Shown in pieces: positions 9,368 through 17,768 of a DNA stretch of 64,000 nucleotides (the first letter of the stretch is position 1; each line of letters opens with the position of its first letter). The stretch lies in assembly GCF_019633745.1 (NCBI RefSeq), contig NZ_CP037968.1, positions 1,928,789 to 1,992,788 on the forward strand. Reading direction: 5' to 3'. Made by a program: the position numbers and the translations under genes. The DNA comes from Methanofollis formosanus (lineage in GTDB: Archaea > Halobacteriota > Methanomicrobia > Methanomicrobiales > Methanofollaceae). The notes under the pieces are model-generated. The model did no database searches and had not been told where the DNA came from. It saw nothing but the letters and a program-made list of their open reading frames with translations.

Positions 9368-11017
9368 ATGTCGCAACAACTGGGAGGACAACCGATCCTT
9401 GTTCTGAAGGAAGGCAGCTCCCGCACTCGCGGGAGGGACGCGCAGAGTATCAACATCGCCGCCGCTAAGGCCGTATCCAGCGCCGTTCGGACGACCCTTG
9501 GTCCCCGTGGCATGGACAAGATGCTCGTGGACACCATCGGGGATGTCGTCATCACCAACGACGGCGTGACCATCCTCAAAGAGATGGACATCGAACACCC
9601 GGCCGCCAAGATGATGGTCGAAGTCGCCAAGACCCAGGACGACGAGGTCGGCGACGGTACCACCACCGCCGTTGTCGTGGCCGGCGAACTCCTCAAGCGT
9701 GCGGAAGACCTCCTCGAGCAGGACGTCCACCCCACCGTCATCGCTCAGGGTTACCGCAAGGCCTCCGAGAAGGCCATCGAGCTCCTCAACGAGATTGCCA
9801 TCGAGGTCGAGACCGGCGACGAGGAGATCCTCAAGAAGATCGCGGGCACCGCCATGACCGGCAAGGGCGCCGAGGCCGCCAAGGAGAAGCTCTGTGACCT
9901 CGTCGTCAGGGCCGTCACCATGGTCGCCGACGAGGACGGCACCGTCGACACCGACTACGTCAAGGTCGAGAAGAAGGTCGGCGGGTCCATTGAGGACTCT
10001 GAGATTGTCGAGGGCATGCTCATCGACAAGGAGCGTGTCCACCCCGCGATGCCCAAGAAGGTCGAAGAGGCCAAGATCCTCCTGCTCAACGCCGCGGTCG
10101 AGTTCAAGAAGACCGAGGTCGACGCCGAGATCAACATCACGAGCCCTGACCAGCTCCAGATGTTCCTCGACGAGGAAGAGCGGATGATCAGGAACATCGT
10201 CGACAAGATCGTCGCCTCCGGTGCGAACGTCCTCTTCTGCCAGAAGGGTATCGACGACATCGCCCAGCACTACCTCGCCAAGTCCGGCGTCTTCGCGGTC
10301 CGCCGTGTCAAGAAGTCAGACATGGAGAAGCTCGCCCGTGCGACCGGTGCGTCCCTGGTCTCCTCCATCGACGCCATCGCCCCTGAGGAACTCGGCTACG
10401 CCGGGCTCGTCGAGGAGCAGAAGGTCTCCGGCGAGGACATGATCTTCGTCAAGAAGTGCAAGAACCCCAAGGCCGTCTCCATGATCATCAAGGGTGGCAC
10501 CGAGCACGTCGTCGACGAACTCGACCGTGCGATCGAGGATGCTCTCAGGGTCGTCGAGGTTGCCATCCGCGACAAGAAGTTTGTCGTCGGCGGCGGTTCG
10601 CCCGAGATCGAGCTCTCCCTCAGACTCCGCGAGTACGCGGCGACCGTCGGTGGCAGGGCCCAGCTCGCCATCGAGGCCTTCGCCAACGCCCTCGAGATCA
10701 TCCCGAGGACCCTGGCCGAGAACGCCGGGCTCGATCCCATCGACACCCTGGTCGACCTCCGTGCAGCCCACGAGAAGGGCCAGAAGACCGCCGGGCTCGA
10801 TGTCTACACCGGCAAGGCCGACGACATGGAGGCCAAGGGCGTTGTCGAGCCCCTGCGTGTCAAGACCCAGGCGATCTCCTCGGCTGCTGAGGCCGCCGTG
10901 ATGATCCTCAGGATCGACGACGTCATCGCATCCGCCAAGTCTGCCGGCCCCTCGCCCGAGGAGATGGCGGCCATGGGCGGCGGTATGGGTGGCATGGGCG
11001 GCATGCCCCCGATGTGA
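9368..11017 (+). CDS. thsA: Thermosome subunit (group II chaperonin)
   Basis: A 549-residue subunit of the archaeal double-ring chaperonin that folds proteins in an ATP-driven cycle. [12 protein letters not shown] is at about residues 45-55, NDGVTIL at 64-70 and the ATP-binding GDGTTT at 95-100. The C terminus ends in the flexible [13 protein letters not shown] tail that projects into the ring cavity. Codon use is strongly biased to C-ending codons, as expected for a highly expressed gene. It is the only chaperonin gene in the window; paralogues elsewhere in the genome are likely for this group. Confidence 0.97.
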   Translation: MSQQLGGQPILVLKEGSSRTRGRDAQSINIAAAKAVSSAVRTTLGPRGMDKMLVDTIGDVVITNDGVTILKEMDIEHPAAKMMVEVAKTQDDEVGDGTTTAVVVAGELLKRAEDLLEQDVHPTVIAQGYRKASEKAIELLNEIAIEVETGDEEILKKIAGTAMTGKGAEAAKEKLCDLVVRAVTMVADEDGTVDTDYVKVEKKVGGSIEDSEIVEGMLIDKERVHPAMPKKVEEAKILLLNAAVEFKKTEVDAEINITSPDQLQMFLDEEERMIRNIVDKIVASGANVLFCQKGIDDIAQHYLAKSGVFAVRRVKKSDMEKLARATGASLVSSIDAIAPEELGYAGLVEEQKVSGEDMIFVKKCKNPKAVSMIIKGGTEHVVDELDRAIEDALRVVEVAIRDKKFVVGGGSPEIELSLRLREYAATVGGRAQLAIEAFANALEIIPRTLAENAGLDPIDTLVDLRAAHEKGQKTAGLDVYTGKADDMEAKGVVEPLRVKTQAISSAAEAAVMILRIDDVIASAKSAGPSPEEMAAMGGGMGGMGGMPPM

Positions 11018-11061
11018 GCCTGAAAATATTATACTGCAGATGCCCGGAACCCGGGCACCAT

Positions 11062-11165
11062 CTATTTTCTCGTTGTGTTTCTGTACGCCTCCAGGTGACG
11101 CGTCAGGAACGACACCGTCCTCTTCATGATCTCCTCTCTGTCTTCCCACTCCGTCGCCTTCCTGT
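11062..11165 (-). pseudogene. C-terminal remnant of an alpha/beta-hydrolase (S9/CocE-like)
   Basis: Reading left from 11165 there is an open stretch of about 33 codons ending at a TAG (11062-11064). It contains RKATEWEDREEIMKRTV followed by SFLTRHLEAY. This matches the end of alpha/beta-hydrolases of the prolyl-oligopeptidase type: a His-containing turn, then W-x-DR-x-E-I-x-x-R and F-x-x-x-HL. The upstream part of the gene is missing. The open frame runs straight into dispersed repeat copy B at about 11166. It is read as the tail of a hydrolase gene cut off by deletion or repeat insertion. The fragment has a GAGGAG before an internal ATG, but a 21-residue product is unlikely to function. Confidence 0.5.
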
Positions 11166-11353
11166 GGGTCCGGGGGTGAAACCCCCGGCGCGAGACAGCG
11201 ATAAAAATTCTGCGATGGGGGCGGCACGTCTTATCATTCCATCACACCTTCCTAAACTCGGTGCCGGGGACAGAGCCCCCGGCGAGAAGATGGAGGAAGG
11301 GGGTTGAATCGCACTCGCACCCAGAAAAGGTGAAGATCTCTACAAGGCCAAAA
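11166..11353. repeat. Dispersed intergenic repeat, copy B
   Basis: It starts with GGGTCCGGGGGTGAAACCCCCGG at 11166-11188, a perfect short hairpin. GATGGGGGCGGCACG follows at 11214-11228. A second hairpin lies at about 11263-11283. From about 11274 to 11353 it matches copy C (15507-15594) almost base for base: GAGCCCCCGGCG, a GGAAGG-GGTTGAATC stretch, and TCTACAAGGCCAAAAA. The repeat lies between the thermosome and cheW genes, next to a hydrolase remnant. Confidence 0.7.
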
Positions 11354-11358
11354 AAAGA

Positions 11359-11847
11359 TTAGACCGAGACCCCGGTTATATCTTCCAGGATCTTCTCCAT
11401 ATCGACCCAGATGATGAGGTTCTTCTTGCCCTCGTCCTCGTCCTTCTCCTGCGCCTTCTCGCTGACCTTGATGATCCCCTTCACATGGGCGTCCTTTGAG
11501 AGCGACTCGTCCACCTGTTCGACCTCGTCCTCCGAGATCTGCATCACCGAGAGGACGTCGTCGACGATCACGCCGACATTGGCTCCACCGGCCGCCTCGG
11601 GGACGAGGATGATGATCTTCTGCCGTTCCTGCTCCCTGGATTCAGGGATGCCGAGGATGGTGCTGAGTGCCATTACGGTCGTGATCTCACCACGAAGGTT
11701 GATGATCCCGGCGATATGGGGAGGGGATCTGGGTACCGGCGTGATCGGGACCATCTCGACGATCTCGCGGGCGAGCGAGATGTCGAGGGCGTACCGTTCC
11801 TCTGCCACTTCGAACTCGACAACGTCTATCTGTGCCACACCTTTCAC
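11359..11847 (-). CDS. cheW: CheW-like chemotaxis coupling protein
   Basis: A 162-residue single CheW domain. The fold signature includes VVEFEVAEERYALDI, a VPRSPPHIAGIINLRGE stretch and GVIVDDVLSVM. CheW links chemoreceptors to the kinase CheA. An acidic and lysine-rich insertion (EKAQEKDEDEGKK) near residue 135 is unusual but lies in a loop. The gene starts one base after the stop codon of the chemoreceptor gene, so the pair is one transcript. No cheA or other chemotaxis gene is in the window. The pair must work with a kinase encoded elsewhere or serve a separate signalling pathway. Confidence 0.92.
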   Translation of the reverse strand: MKGVAQIDVVEFEVAEERYALDISLAREIVEMVPITPVPRSPPHIAGIINLRGEITTVMALSTILGIPESREQERQKIIILVPEAAGGANVGVIVDDVLSVMQISEDEVEQVDESLSKDAHVKGIIKVSEKAQEKDEDEGKKNLIIWVDMEKILEDITGVSV

Positions 11848-11848
11848 C

Positions 11849-13846
11849 TTACGCTAACTTGAACCCTTCAAGACTCTTCTTCATCTCGCCTGCCATTCCG
11901 GCCACCTCCATGGCACCGCTTCCGACCTCTTCGGCCGAAGCCGAGACCTCCTCGGCCAGCGCCGCCATGTCCTCGATCATGGACATCGTCTCTTTGGTCA
12001 TCCTCGTCGTGGTGTCCATCCGCTCCATCACGCCGTTGGTGGAGGAGGCCTGATCGTCGGTCGCCCGGGCGATCTCGGAGACGCTCGCGTGTGCCTCTCT
12101 GGATGCGGCGACGATCCGGGCGAGGGCCTCGACGGTCCTGTTGACACTCTCGATCCCGGCCGTGATCGCGTCGAAGGAAGCCCCGAGATCCTTGGCGGTC
12201 TCTTCGCTCTTGGCCTGGATGTTCCCGATGAGTTCTTCGATGTGGTTGGTGGCGTTCTTCGACTCGCCGGCAAGGTTCCTCACCTCGCCCGCGACGACGG
12301 CAAAGCCGCGGCCGTGCTCGCCGGCCCGTGCGGCTTCGATCGCGGCGTTGAGCGCGAGGAGGTTGGTCTGGTTGGAGATGTCATTGATGAGTTTGACGAT
12401 CTTGGAGATCTCGTTCATCTCCTCCTTCAACTGTCTGAATTCCTCGACGCCCTTCTGGGTAATCTTTTCGACCTCCTCCATCTTCAGCGCGGCCTGTCGA
12501 CCGATCTCTTCGGCCTCGTCTCCGGTCCGGACGGCGGTCTCGGTTCCTTTAAGCACTTCCTGGGAGGTGCTGGCGATCTCCTCGATCGAGGCCGAGAGGT
12601 CGGCCATCGCCCTGGCGACTTCTTCGAGGTTCTCGAGCTGGGCCTTGGCGTCGTCGGCGGTCTGCTGACTCTTTCCGGCGACCTGTTCGATCGCCCGGGA
12701 GATGTCCTCGGCATTGCGCCCGCTTTCCTGGGAACTCGCCTCGACTTTGATCCCGAGGGCGGCGATCGTCTTGAGCGCCTCTTTGATCGCGTCCCTGGAT
12801 TGGCGGTAGTTGAGCTTGAGGTCTTTGAGAGGATCGTCGTCTTTGATCTCGGTGATGAACGTGAGGTCGCCTCTGGCCATCTCGCCCAACGCCATCTTAA
12901 ACGCCTCCGCGCTCTCGGCGAGGGTTCTGGCCTTCACATGGAGATCTTGTTCCTTTTCGACCAGTTCGGTGTTGTCCTGGTAGATATAGTAATTGACGTC
13001 GATCTCGCCGTCGTCGTTGAGGATGGGGAGTTGGAAGAGACGGAGATAGGTCTTGGTGTTGTCCTCCCAGGAGATCTCCATGTCCGAGATCGCGAGTTTC
13101 CTGGTCTCGAACGAGGCGTAGAAGTCGTCGCCGCTGGTCTTGATGTTGAAGTCGTAGAGCTTCTTGGCCATCAGTTCTTCGTAGGAGCCGCGCCAGACGC
13201 GTTCGTACTCCTTGTTCAGGTCGAGACGGTGCTTGTCGCCAGCGAGGACGGCGATAGCCTGTGGGTTCTGCTTGACAAAGGCGTCCGCCCGCTTCTGGAG
13301 GCCCTCGATCTTCTTGAGTTCTTCCTTCTGCTCGGTGAGGTCCTGGTAGATGTAGTAATTGACGTCGATCTCCCCGTCCTCGTCGAGGATGGGGACCTGG
13401 AAGAGGCGGAGGTAGGTTCTGGTGTTGTCCTCCCAGGAGATCTCCATGTCGGAGACGGCGCGTTCTTTAGTCTCGAACGAGGCGTAGAAATCGTCGCCGC
13501 TGGTTTTGATGTTGAAGTCGTAGAGTTTCTTGGCCATCAGTTCTTCATAGGAACCGCGCCATGCCCGCTCGTACTCTTTGTTCAGGTCGAGCCGGTGTTT
13601 GTCGCCGGCGAGGACGGCGATGGCCTGGGGATTGAATTTGACGAATGCCTCGGCGCGCCTTTTCAGTTTCTCGAGGTCTTTTCTCTCCTCTTCCCTCTCG
13701 CCCATGATTCTGATGACCTTGTTGACCATCCTGGCGAGCGGTTTGAAATCGTCGGTGAGGAAGTCTTCGTTGACTCTGACGGAATAGTCCCCATCAAGGG
13801 CTTTTTCCAGGATTGTTTCGATTTTGTCGTGGTTCTGTTCGCTCAT
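11849..13846 (-). CDS. Soluble methyl-accepting chemotaxis protein with duplicated PAS domain
   Basis: A 665-residue receptor with no membrane segment, so it senses a cytoplasmic signal. It opens with a HAMP-like region ([20 protein letters not shown]). Two nearly identical PAS-type domains follow at about residues 50-165 and 172-287. A helical linker leads into the signalling hairpin, whose tip ([20 protein letters not shown]) is near residues 485-510. I place the start at 13846, where GGAGGG lies ten bases upstream. An in-frame ATG at 13864 has no ribosome site. The cheW gene follows directly. The conserved [10 protein letters not shown] and [18 protein letters not shown] stretches occur in both PAS copies. 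Confidence 0.93.
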   Translation of the reverse strand: MSEQNHDKIETILEKALDGDYSVRVNEDFLTDDFKPLARMVNKVIRIMGEREEERKDLEKLKRRAEAFVKFNPQAIAVLAGDKHRLDLNKEYERAWRGSYEELMAKKLYDFNIKTSGDDFYASFETKERAVSDMEISWEDNTRTYLRLFQVPILDEDGEIDVNYYIYQDLTEQKEELKKIEGLQKRADAFVKQNPQAIAVLAGDKHRLDLNKEYERVWRGSYEELMAKKLYDFNIKTSGDDFYASFETRKLAISDMEISWEDNTKTYLRLFQLPILNDDGEIDVNYYIYQDNTELVEKEQDLHVKARTLAESAEAFKMALGEMARGDLTFITEIKDDDPLKDLKLNYRQSRDAIKEALKTIAALGIKVEASSQESGRNAEDISRAIEQVAGKSQQTADDAKAQLENLEEVARAMADLSASIEEIASTSQEVLKGTETAVRTGDEAEEIGRQAALKMEEVEKITQKGVEEFRQLKEEMNEISKIVKLINDISNQTNLLALNAAIEAARAGEHGRGFAVVAGEVRNLAGESKNATNHIEELIGNIQAKSEETAKDLGASFDAITAGIESVNRTVEALARIVAASREAHASVSEIARATDDQASSTNGVMERMDTTTRMTKETMSMIEDMAALAEEVSASAEEVGSGAMEVAGMAGEMKKSLEGFKLA
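12975..13666 (-). repeat. Tandem duplication inside the chemoreceptor gene, 366-base unit
   Basis: Bases about 12975-13300 and 13341-13666 are near-identical copies with a period of 366 bases (122 codons). The second copies AATTGACGTCGATCTC at 12991 and again at 13357, for example. Most differences are at third codon positions. The unit encodes one PAS domain plus linker, so the duplication is in frame and under purifying selection. Confidence 0.85.
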
Positions 13847-13892
13847 TTCTTCTGCACCCTCCATTGTTCATGATTGATGATTTCCTTTGATC

Positions 13893-13932
13893 GATTCAAT
13901 CAACTTATAAATATAACTTTGGATTCAATCAA
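13893..13932 (-). promoter_or_regulatory. Promoter of the chemoreceptor gene flanked by direct repeats
   Basis: GATTCAATCAA occurs at 13893-13903 and again at 13922-13932, 29 bases apart, close to three helical turns. Between them lies an A+T-rich TATA-like element (CTTATAAATATAA, read on the minus strand). The first copy is also half of an imperfect palindrome, TTGAT-N7-ATCAA. Two identical sites bracketing a TATA box suggest binding of a regulator to control the mcp-cheW transcript. Confidence 0.45.
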
Positions 13933-14033
13933 AAATCCATTTGATATATTTTTTTGATAATTGCTGAATTATGTCCTTTATTGTCGCATTAAAAACTTTA
14001 TATGAATTATTTGGCCCTGTAGATTGGAGGGTA

Positions 14034-14063
14034 GTTATATATAGCGTCTCTCTGAGTAGAGAG
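14034..14063 (+). promoter_or_regulatory. TATA box and palindrome at the start of the zinc-ribbon gene
   Basis: GTTATATATAG lies at about 14033-14043. A perfect palindrome, CTCTCT-GAGT-AGAGAG, fills 14048-14063 and ends two bases before the ATG at 14065. The expected transcription start, about 25 bases after the TATA centre, falls within or at the end of the palindrome. The mRNA would be leaderless. A protein bound to the palindrome would block initiation. Confidence 0.45.
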
Positions 14064-14064
14064 C

Positions 14065-14436
14065 ATGGGCGAGCGGTTTATCTTCACGAAGCACCGGACC
14101 GTCTGTTACCACTGTCATGAGGAGGCCGACCAGGTGATCAAGGCGGTCTCGTCGCAGGCCCAGGTGGTGTGTGCGAACTGTGGGGCCACCAGGATCTTTC
14201 TCCCGAGGGTGGAGGAGGTCGGGGCCGAGGGGGCGTACACACCGATCAGTTGCTATGAGGTCTGGCACCTTGAACCGACGGCCCCCTGCAAGAACTGCGG
14301 CGTCGAGGGACCACACGACCTGATCGTCGGGTGCAACCAGTTCACGACGCGGTGCCACAACTGCGGGTACACGCATTTTTACAAGTTCAATCTGGAATAT
14401 ATCGGCCAGTGTCCGATCGAGGAGGAAGAGGTCTGA
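14065..14436 (+). CDS. Cysteine-rich zinc-ribbon protein of unknown function
   Basis: A 123-residue soluble protein. Cysteine pairs stand at 14/17 (CYHC), 36/39 (CANC), 75/78 (CKNC) and 97/100 (CHNC), with further single cysteines at 63, 90 and 116. The pairs could form two zinc ribbons. The spacing of GCNQFTTRCHNCGYTHFYKF suggests the second ribbon. I do not recognise a named family. The gene stands alone, with its own TATA box and a palindrome just before the start, so it is probably regulated. Redox sensing or nucleic-acid binding are possible, but nothing in the sequence decides this. Confidence 0.8.
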   Translation: MGERFIFTKHRTVCYHCHEEADQVIKAVSSQAQVVCANCGATRIFLPRVEEVGAEGAYTPISCYEVWHLEPTAPCKNCGVEGPHDLIVGCNQFTTRCHNCGYTHFYKFNLEYIGQCPIEEEEV

Positions 14437-14520
14437 TTCCATTCTTCCATCCGGCAGTTCGGGGTCGCCTGTATCGGATTCCTGAGAGATCCTAAATCCT
14501 GTCAGGTCTCATAATCTGGA

Positions 14521-15348
14521 ATGACAGGAACCATCAGCCGCAGCATTGCGCTGGCGAAGGCGTCGCTCTCGGTCCTGAGGAAGGACAAGGAGATGATGCT
14601 CTTCCCCGTTCTTTCAGGTATCGTCACCCTGATCCTCGTCGCCTCCTTCGCCCTCCCCCTGGCCCTCACCGGGTTCATGGCGGAGAGCACCCTCGGCGAG
14701 TACGGAGGGATCGTGCTTCTTTTCCTCTTCTACCTCGCCAGTTACGCCGTCGTCATCTACTTCAACACCGCACTCATCGCATGCGCCGACATCAGGCTCC
14801 GCGGCGGCGACCCGACGGTCGGCGACGGTCTCCGGATCGCCACCGCCAGCTTCGGGCACCTCCTCTCCTGGGCCCTGGTGGCGGCGACCGTCGGCCTTGT
14901 CCTCAACCTCATCTCAGAAAAATCTGAAGGACTCGGGCAGATTGCCGTCGCCCTCGTCGGGGCGGCCTGGAACCTCGCGACTTTCTTCGTCGTGCCGGTG
15001 ATGGTCTTCGAGAAGATGGGGGTCGTCGACGCAATCGGCGAGTCCTGGCAACTCTTCAAGCGGACCTGGGGCGAGAACGTCGTCGGGGGTTTCGGTCTCG
15101 GACTGATCATGGTGCCGGGCATCCTCCTCATCGTCGCCGGCGTGATCGCCCTGGTCGTGGCCCCGGGCACGGTCTCCGTCGCGCTGCTCAGCATCGGGTT
15201 CATCGCCACGGTGGTGCTTGGCGTCGTCTATGCCGCCCTCCAGGGGATCTTTGTCGCGGTGCTCTACCGGTACGCGAAGGAAGGTACCGTCTCCCCTGAG
15301 TTCGGTGCTGACCTCGTGCAGGGCGCGTTCGTGCCCCGCCGAGGGTGA
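14521..15348 (+). CDS. DUF6159-like integral membrane protein
   Basis: A 275-residue protein with about six hydrophobic segments, roughly at residues 30-52, 63-85, 118-135, 142-165, 195-220 and 222-248. The pattern SIALAKASLSVLRKDKEMML at the N terminus and the ESWQLFKRTWGENV segment near 180 recur in the DUF6159 family of archaea and bacteria. The function is unknown. The ATG follows an A+T-rich stretch without a strong ribosome site. A dispersed repeat lies downstream. Confidence 0.75.
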   Translation: MTGTISRSIALAKASLSVLRKDKEMMLFPVLSGIVTLILVASFALPLALTGFMAESTLGEYGGIVLLFLFYLASYAVVIYFNTALIACADIRLRGGDPTVGDGLRIATASFGHLLSWALVAATVGLVLNLISEKSEGLGQIAVALVGAAWNLATFFVVPVMVFEKMGVVDAIGESWQLFKRTWGENVVGGFGLGLIMVPGILLIVAGVIALVVAPGTVSVALLSIGFIATVVLGVVYAALQGIFVAVLYRYAKEGTVSPEFGADLVQGAFVPRRG

Positions 15349-15469
15349 GATTTCTCTCATTTTTTTGATCGGGAGCAATGACCCGGTCATGAAAGGGAGC
15401 GCCGGGTACGGGATGGGTGACATGAACTTTCATTTCTCGCCGGGAGATCTATCCCTGGACAGTGAAAGC

Positions 15470-15930
15470 CCGCTGGCCTCTCTCCTCATCCTGGGGGTCC
15501 GGGGGCAGAGCCCCCGGCGTGAGCATGGGGGAAGGCGGTTGAATCATACCCGAACTAAGAAATGGTGAGGATTTCTACAAGGCCAAAAATCGAAGATTTT
15601 CCTGTTCGGGCACATCTCTGTTGTGCCACGAGCCGTCAGGCTTTCGAGGGAGCCCCCGGCACCGATGTATGGGAAGGCGTGATGATCAGGCGTGCCGCCC
15701 CCTATCGCACGATCGTTCCTGCCATCTCGCGAGAAGATAGGGCGGGGGCGGCGATGAAACACGGTTTCCGCCGCCTCTCCTGTCTGAATATGGGAGATCA
15801 AGCGACGAGAGATTTCCATCCCGTATGCTTGAGCCGCGGGCTCATGCTGAATTCTCCAAAGCCAATAATTCAGAAAATTTTTCCAGTCACATATCAAGGC
15901 CGGGGGAGTTCTGGGATGCCCTCTTTGTAA
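15470..15930 (+). repeat. Dispersed intergenic repeat, copy C (longest)
   Basis: This copy contains nearly every module of the family. The hairpin GGGGGTCCGGGGGCAGAGCC lies at about 15491-15514, followed by the GGTTGAATC..TCTACAAGGCCAAAAA stretch shared with copy B to 15594. A long palindrome has arms GTGCCGCCCCCTATC at 15692-15706 and GATAGGGCGGGGGCGGC at 15736-15752; copy H has it too. TGTCTGAATATGGGAGATCA to CCAAAGCC at 15774-15863 is shared with copy G. The ATTCAGAAA..ATATCAAGGCCGGGGGAG stretch at 15868-15926 is shared with copies D and E. Short open frames inside are not convincing genes. Confidence 0.75.
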
Positions 15931-15982
15931 AAAGGGGCCGACACCTTCATCCGCTGCCTTCCTCTCCCCTCCACCCACACCA

Positions 15983-15990
15983 TTAAATAT
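15983..15990 (+). promoter_or_regulatory. TATA box upstream of the aro leader
   Basis: TTAAATAT is flanked by C-rich DNA. Transcription would start about 25 bases downstream, around 16012. That is almost exactly the ATG of the small open frame at 16014. It is the more upstream of two possible promoters for the aro operon. The second A+T-rich stretch is at 16131-16158. Confidence 0.45.
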
Positions 15991-16013
15991 CGTTACGATC
16001 TACTATCCTGCCA

Positions 16014-16067
16014 ATGTGTGGTGAATGTTTTTTCGCCGGTGAATGTTTTTACCTTCCCGAGCACTGA
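16014..16067 (+). CDS. Possible 17-residue leader peptide upstream of the aro operon
   Basis: The frame reads MCGECFFAGECFYLPEH and then TGA. It has two CGEC/GEC-F repeats, three Phe and one Tyr among 17 residues. A TATA box ends 24 bases before the ATG, so the message would be leaderless. It lies ahead of the operon that makes phenylalanine and tyrosine, which invites comparison with bacterial attenuation leaders. The repeated codons reflect a 13-base direct repeat, GGTGAATGTTTTT, at 16020-16032 and 16038-16050. The alternative is that the DNA repeat is a regulator site and the peptide is accidental. Confidence 0.25.
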   Translation: MCGECFFAGECFYLPEH

Positions 16068-16116
16068 GCATCGCACAGGCACCGACCATTCTCTGACCGT
16101 CTCATCCCGAGCGGTC

Positions 16117-16137
16117 GCGCCGTACGGCGTCTTTTTT
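16117..16137 (+). terminator. G+C palindrome followed by T6, possible attenuator
   Basis: CGCCGTACGGCG at 16118-16129 is a perfect 12-base palindrome. It is followed by TC and six T at 16132-16137. It looks like a short intrinsic terminator between the upstream TATA box and the aro operon. An overlapping alternative stem can form upstream from GACCG (16095-16099) and CGGTC (16112-16116). Archaea can terminate on the T run alone, so the role of the stem is uncertain. Confidence 0.4.
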
Positions 16138-16161
16138 AGGTATTTTTATCGCTTTTAATCC

Positions 16162-16190
16162 CGGCAGAATCTTTTGATCCTGCCGAGGGG
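16162..16190 (+). promoter_or_regulatory. Stem-loop directly before the ribosome site of the aro operon
   Basis: CGGCAG at 16162-16167 pairs with CTGCCG at 16180-16185. ATC (16169-16171) pairs with GAT (16176-16178) around a TTTT loop, with one A-C mismatch. The stem ends one base before GAGGGG (about 16185-16190), the ribosome site of the first aro gene at 16198. The hairpin could control ribosome access or, as DNA, be an operator. Confidence 0.45.
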
Positions 16191-16197
16191 TGTTTCT

Positions 16198-16989
16198 ATG
16201 AGAGGAAAACAGATTAGGATGGAACGTATTATGGATCGTAACACCGGACGGACGATCATTGTCCCGATGGACCATGGCGTTACGGTCGGGCCCATGACCG
16301 GGCTCATCGATATGGGACGGACCGTTGACTGCGTCGCGGAAGGGGGGGCCAACGCCGTGCTCGGCCACCTGGGACTTGCGCTGTACGGCCACCGCCGATG
16401 GGGGCAGGACATCGGGCTCATCCTCCATCTCTCGGCCTCGACCACGCTCGGGCCCGACCCGAACGAGAAGGTGCTCGTCAACACCGTCACCAACGCCCTG
16501 AAGATGGGCGCCGACGCCGTCTCGGTTCACGTGAATATCGGGGCCGGTTCGGAGGCCCGGATGCTTGAAGACCTCGGGAAGGTCGCGGTCGAGTGCATGG
16601 AATGGGGGATGCCGCTGCTGGCGATGATGTACCCCAGGGGCCCGTCGATCGAGGACGAACGCGGGGTGGAGGCCGTCGCCCTCGCCGCGAGGGCCGGGGC
16701 CGAACTGGGCGCCGACCTGATAAAGACGGTCTACACCGGCGACCCAGACACCTTCAGGGAGGTGACGCGGGGGTGCCCGGTGCCGGTGGTCGTGGCCGGC
16801 GGGTCGAAGACCGACGAGGCGGCGACGCTTGCCATGATCGAAGGCGCCATGGAAGGCGGTGCCGCCGGGATCTCGATCGGGCGCAATGTCTTCGGCCACC
16901 CGCACCCCGCGCAGTTCATGCGGGCGGCGGCCGCGGTCATCCACCAGGGACGGAGTGCCAAGGAAGCAATGGAGATGATGGAGTTATGA
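16198..16989 (+). CDS. 2-amino-3,7-dideoxy-D-threo-hept-6-ulosonate synthase (DhnA-type aldolase)
   Basis: A 263-residue class I aldolase. In archaea lacking DAHP synthase it joins aspartate semialdehyde with a deoxyketohexose phosphate, the first step to 3-dehydroquinate. Asp25 (PMDHG), Tyr145 (MMYPRG) and the Schiff-base Lys176 (LIKTVYTGD) match the catalytic set of the Methanocaldococcus enzyme. I start at the ATG at 16198, behind GAGGGGTG; an in-frame TTG further up lies in the hairpin. Its TGA overlaps the ATG of a close paralogue. Which of the two makes this product and which makes its sugar precursor cannot be settled from sequence alone. Confidence 0.88.
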   Translation: MRGKQIRMERIMDRNTGRTIIVPMDHGVTVGPMTGLIDMGRTVDCVAEGGANAVLGHLGLALYGHRRWGQDIGLILHLSASTTLGPDPNEKVLVNTVTNALKMGADAVSVHVNIGAGSEARMLEDLGKVAVECMEWGMPLLAMMYPRGPSIEDERGVEAVALAARAGAELGADLIKTVYTGDPDTFREVTRGCPVPVVVAGGSKTDEAATLAMIEGAMEGGAAGISIGRNVFGHPHPAQFMRAAAAVIHQGRSAKEAMEMMEL

Positions 16990-17768
16990 TTGGAAAGGCG
17001 ATTAGACTGGAACGGATCATGGACCGCAACACCGGAAGGACCGTCATCGTCCCGATGGACCACGGGTTCACCCTCGGGCAGATCGAGGGGTTGCGCCGGA
17101 TGCCCGAGACCGTCGCCGCGGTCAGCGACGGCGGGGCGAACGCGATCGTCATGCACAAAGGGATGGTCCGGGCCGGCCACCGCGGTCATGGGCGGGATAT
17201 CGGGCTCGTCGTCCATCTCTCGGCCTCCACCTCGCTCAACCCCGACCCCGACGACAAGGTGCTCGTCTGCACCGTCGAGGAAGCGGTCTCTCTGGGGGCG
17301 GACGCCGTCTCGGTCCACATCAACCTGGGCGCCCCGCACGAGTCGAAGATGATCGAGGCCGCGGGCGAGGTTTCCCGCGAGTGTGCCCGCTGGGGACTGC
17401 CGCTCCTCGCGATGGTCTACCCGCGTGGGGTCGGTATCGACCCGCGGGACCCCGCCGCCGTCGGTCACTGTGTCAGGGTGGCTGAAGAACTCGGGGCCGA
17501 CCTGGTCAAGACCACCTACACCGGCGACCCGGAGACCTTTGCGGCGATCACCGCGGCGAGTTCGATCCCGGTCCTGGTCGCCGGCGGCGAGAAGGCCGGC
17601 GACCTCGCCACGCTCCAGGCGATCCACGACGCCATCGACGCCGGGGCGGCCGGGGTCTGTATCGGGCGCAACGCCTTCCAGCGCGACGACCCGAAGGCCT
17701 TTGTCCGCGCCATCTGCCAGGTCGTCCACCAGCGCCTCGACCCCGCCGCCGCCCTGGAGGGGCGATGA
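16986..17768 (+). CDS. DhnA-type class I aldolase, paralogue of the preceding gene
   Basis: A 260-residue protein about half identical to its upstream neighbour; both share [14 protein letters not shown] and DIGL..HLSAS. Asp25, Tyr145 and Lys175 are conserved. In methanogens two such paralogues serve this pathway. One makes the deoxyketohexose phosphate from fructose bisphosphate and methylglyoxal, and the other makes the aminodideoxyheptulosonate. Tandem placement inside the aro operon supports a division of work between the two. ATGA overlaps link it to both neighbours. A general fructose-bisphosphate aldolase role is the main alternative. Confidence 0.85.
   Translation: MIGKAIRLERIMDRNTGRTVIVPMDHGFTLGQIEGLRRMPETVAAVSDGGANAIVMHKGMVRAGHRGHGRDIGLVVHLSASTSLNPDPDDKVLVCTVEEAVSLGADAVSVHINLGAPHESKMIEAAGEVSRECARWGLPLLAMVYPRGVGIDPRDPAAVGHCVRVAEELGADLVKTTYTGDPETFAAITAASSIPVLVAGGEKAGDLATLQAIHDAIDAGAAGVCIGRNAFQRDDPKAFVRAICQVVHQRLDPAAALEGR

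Noticed and set aside
12089-13873. 594-codon open frame antisense to the chemoreceptor gene
   Set aside because: The minus strand encodes a clear chemoreceptor. The antisense product is a low-complexity Leu/Val/Asp/Gly shadow.
15562-15930. 122-codon open frame in repeat copy C
   Set aside because: It is made of repeat modules that also occur in other gaps with stops and frameshifts, so it is not maintained as a protein.
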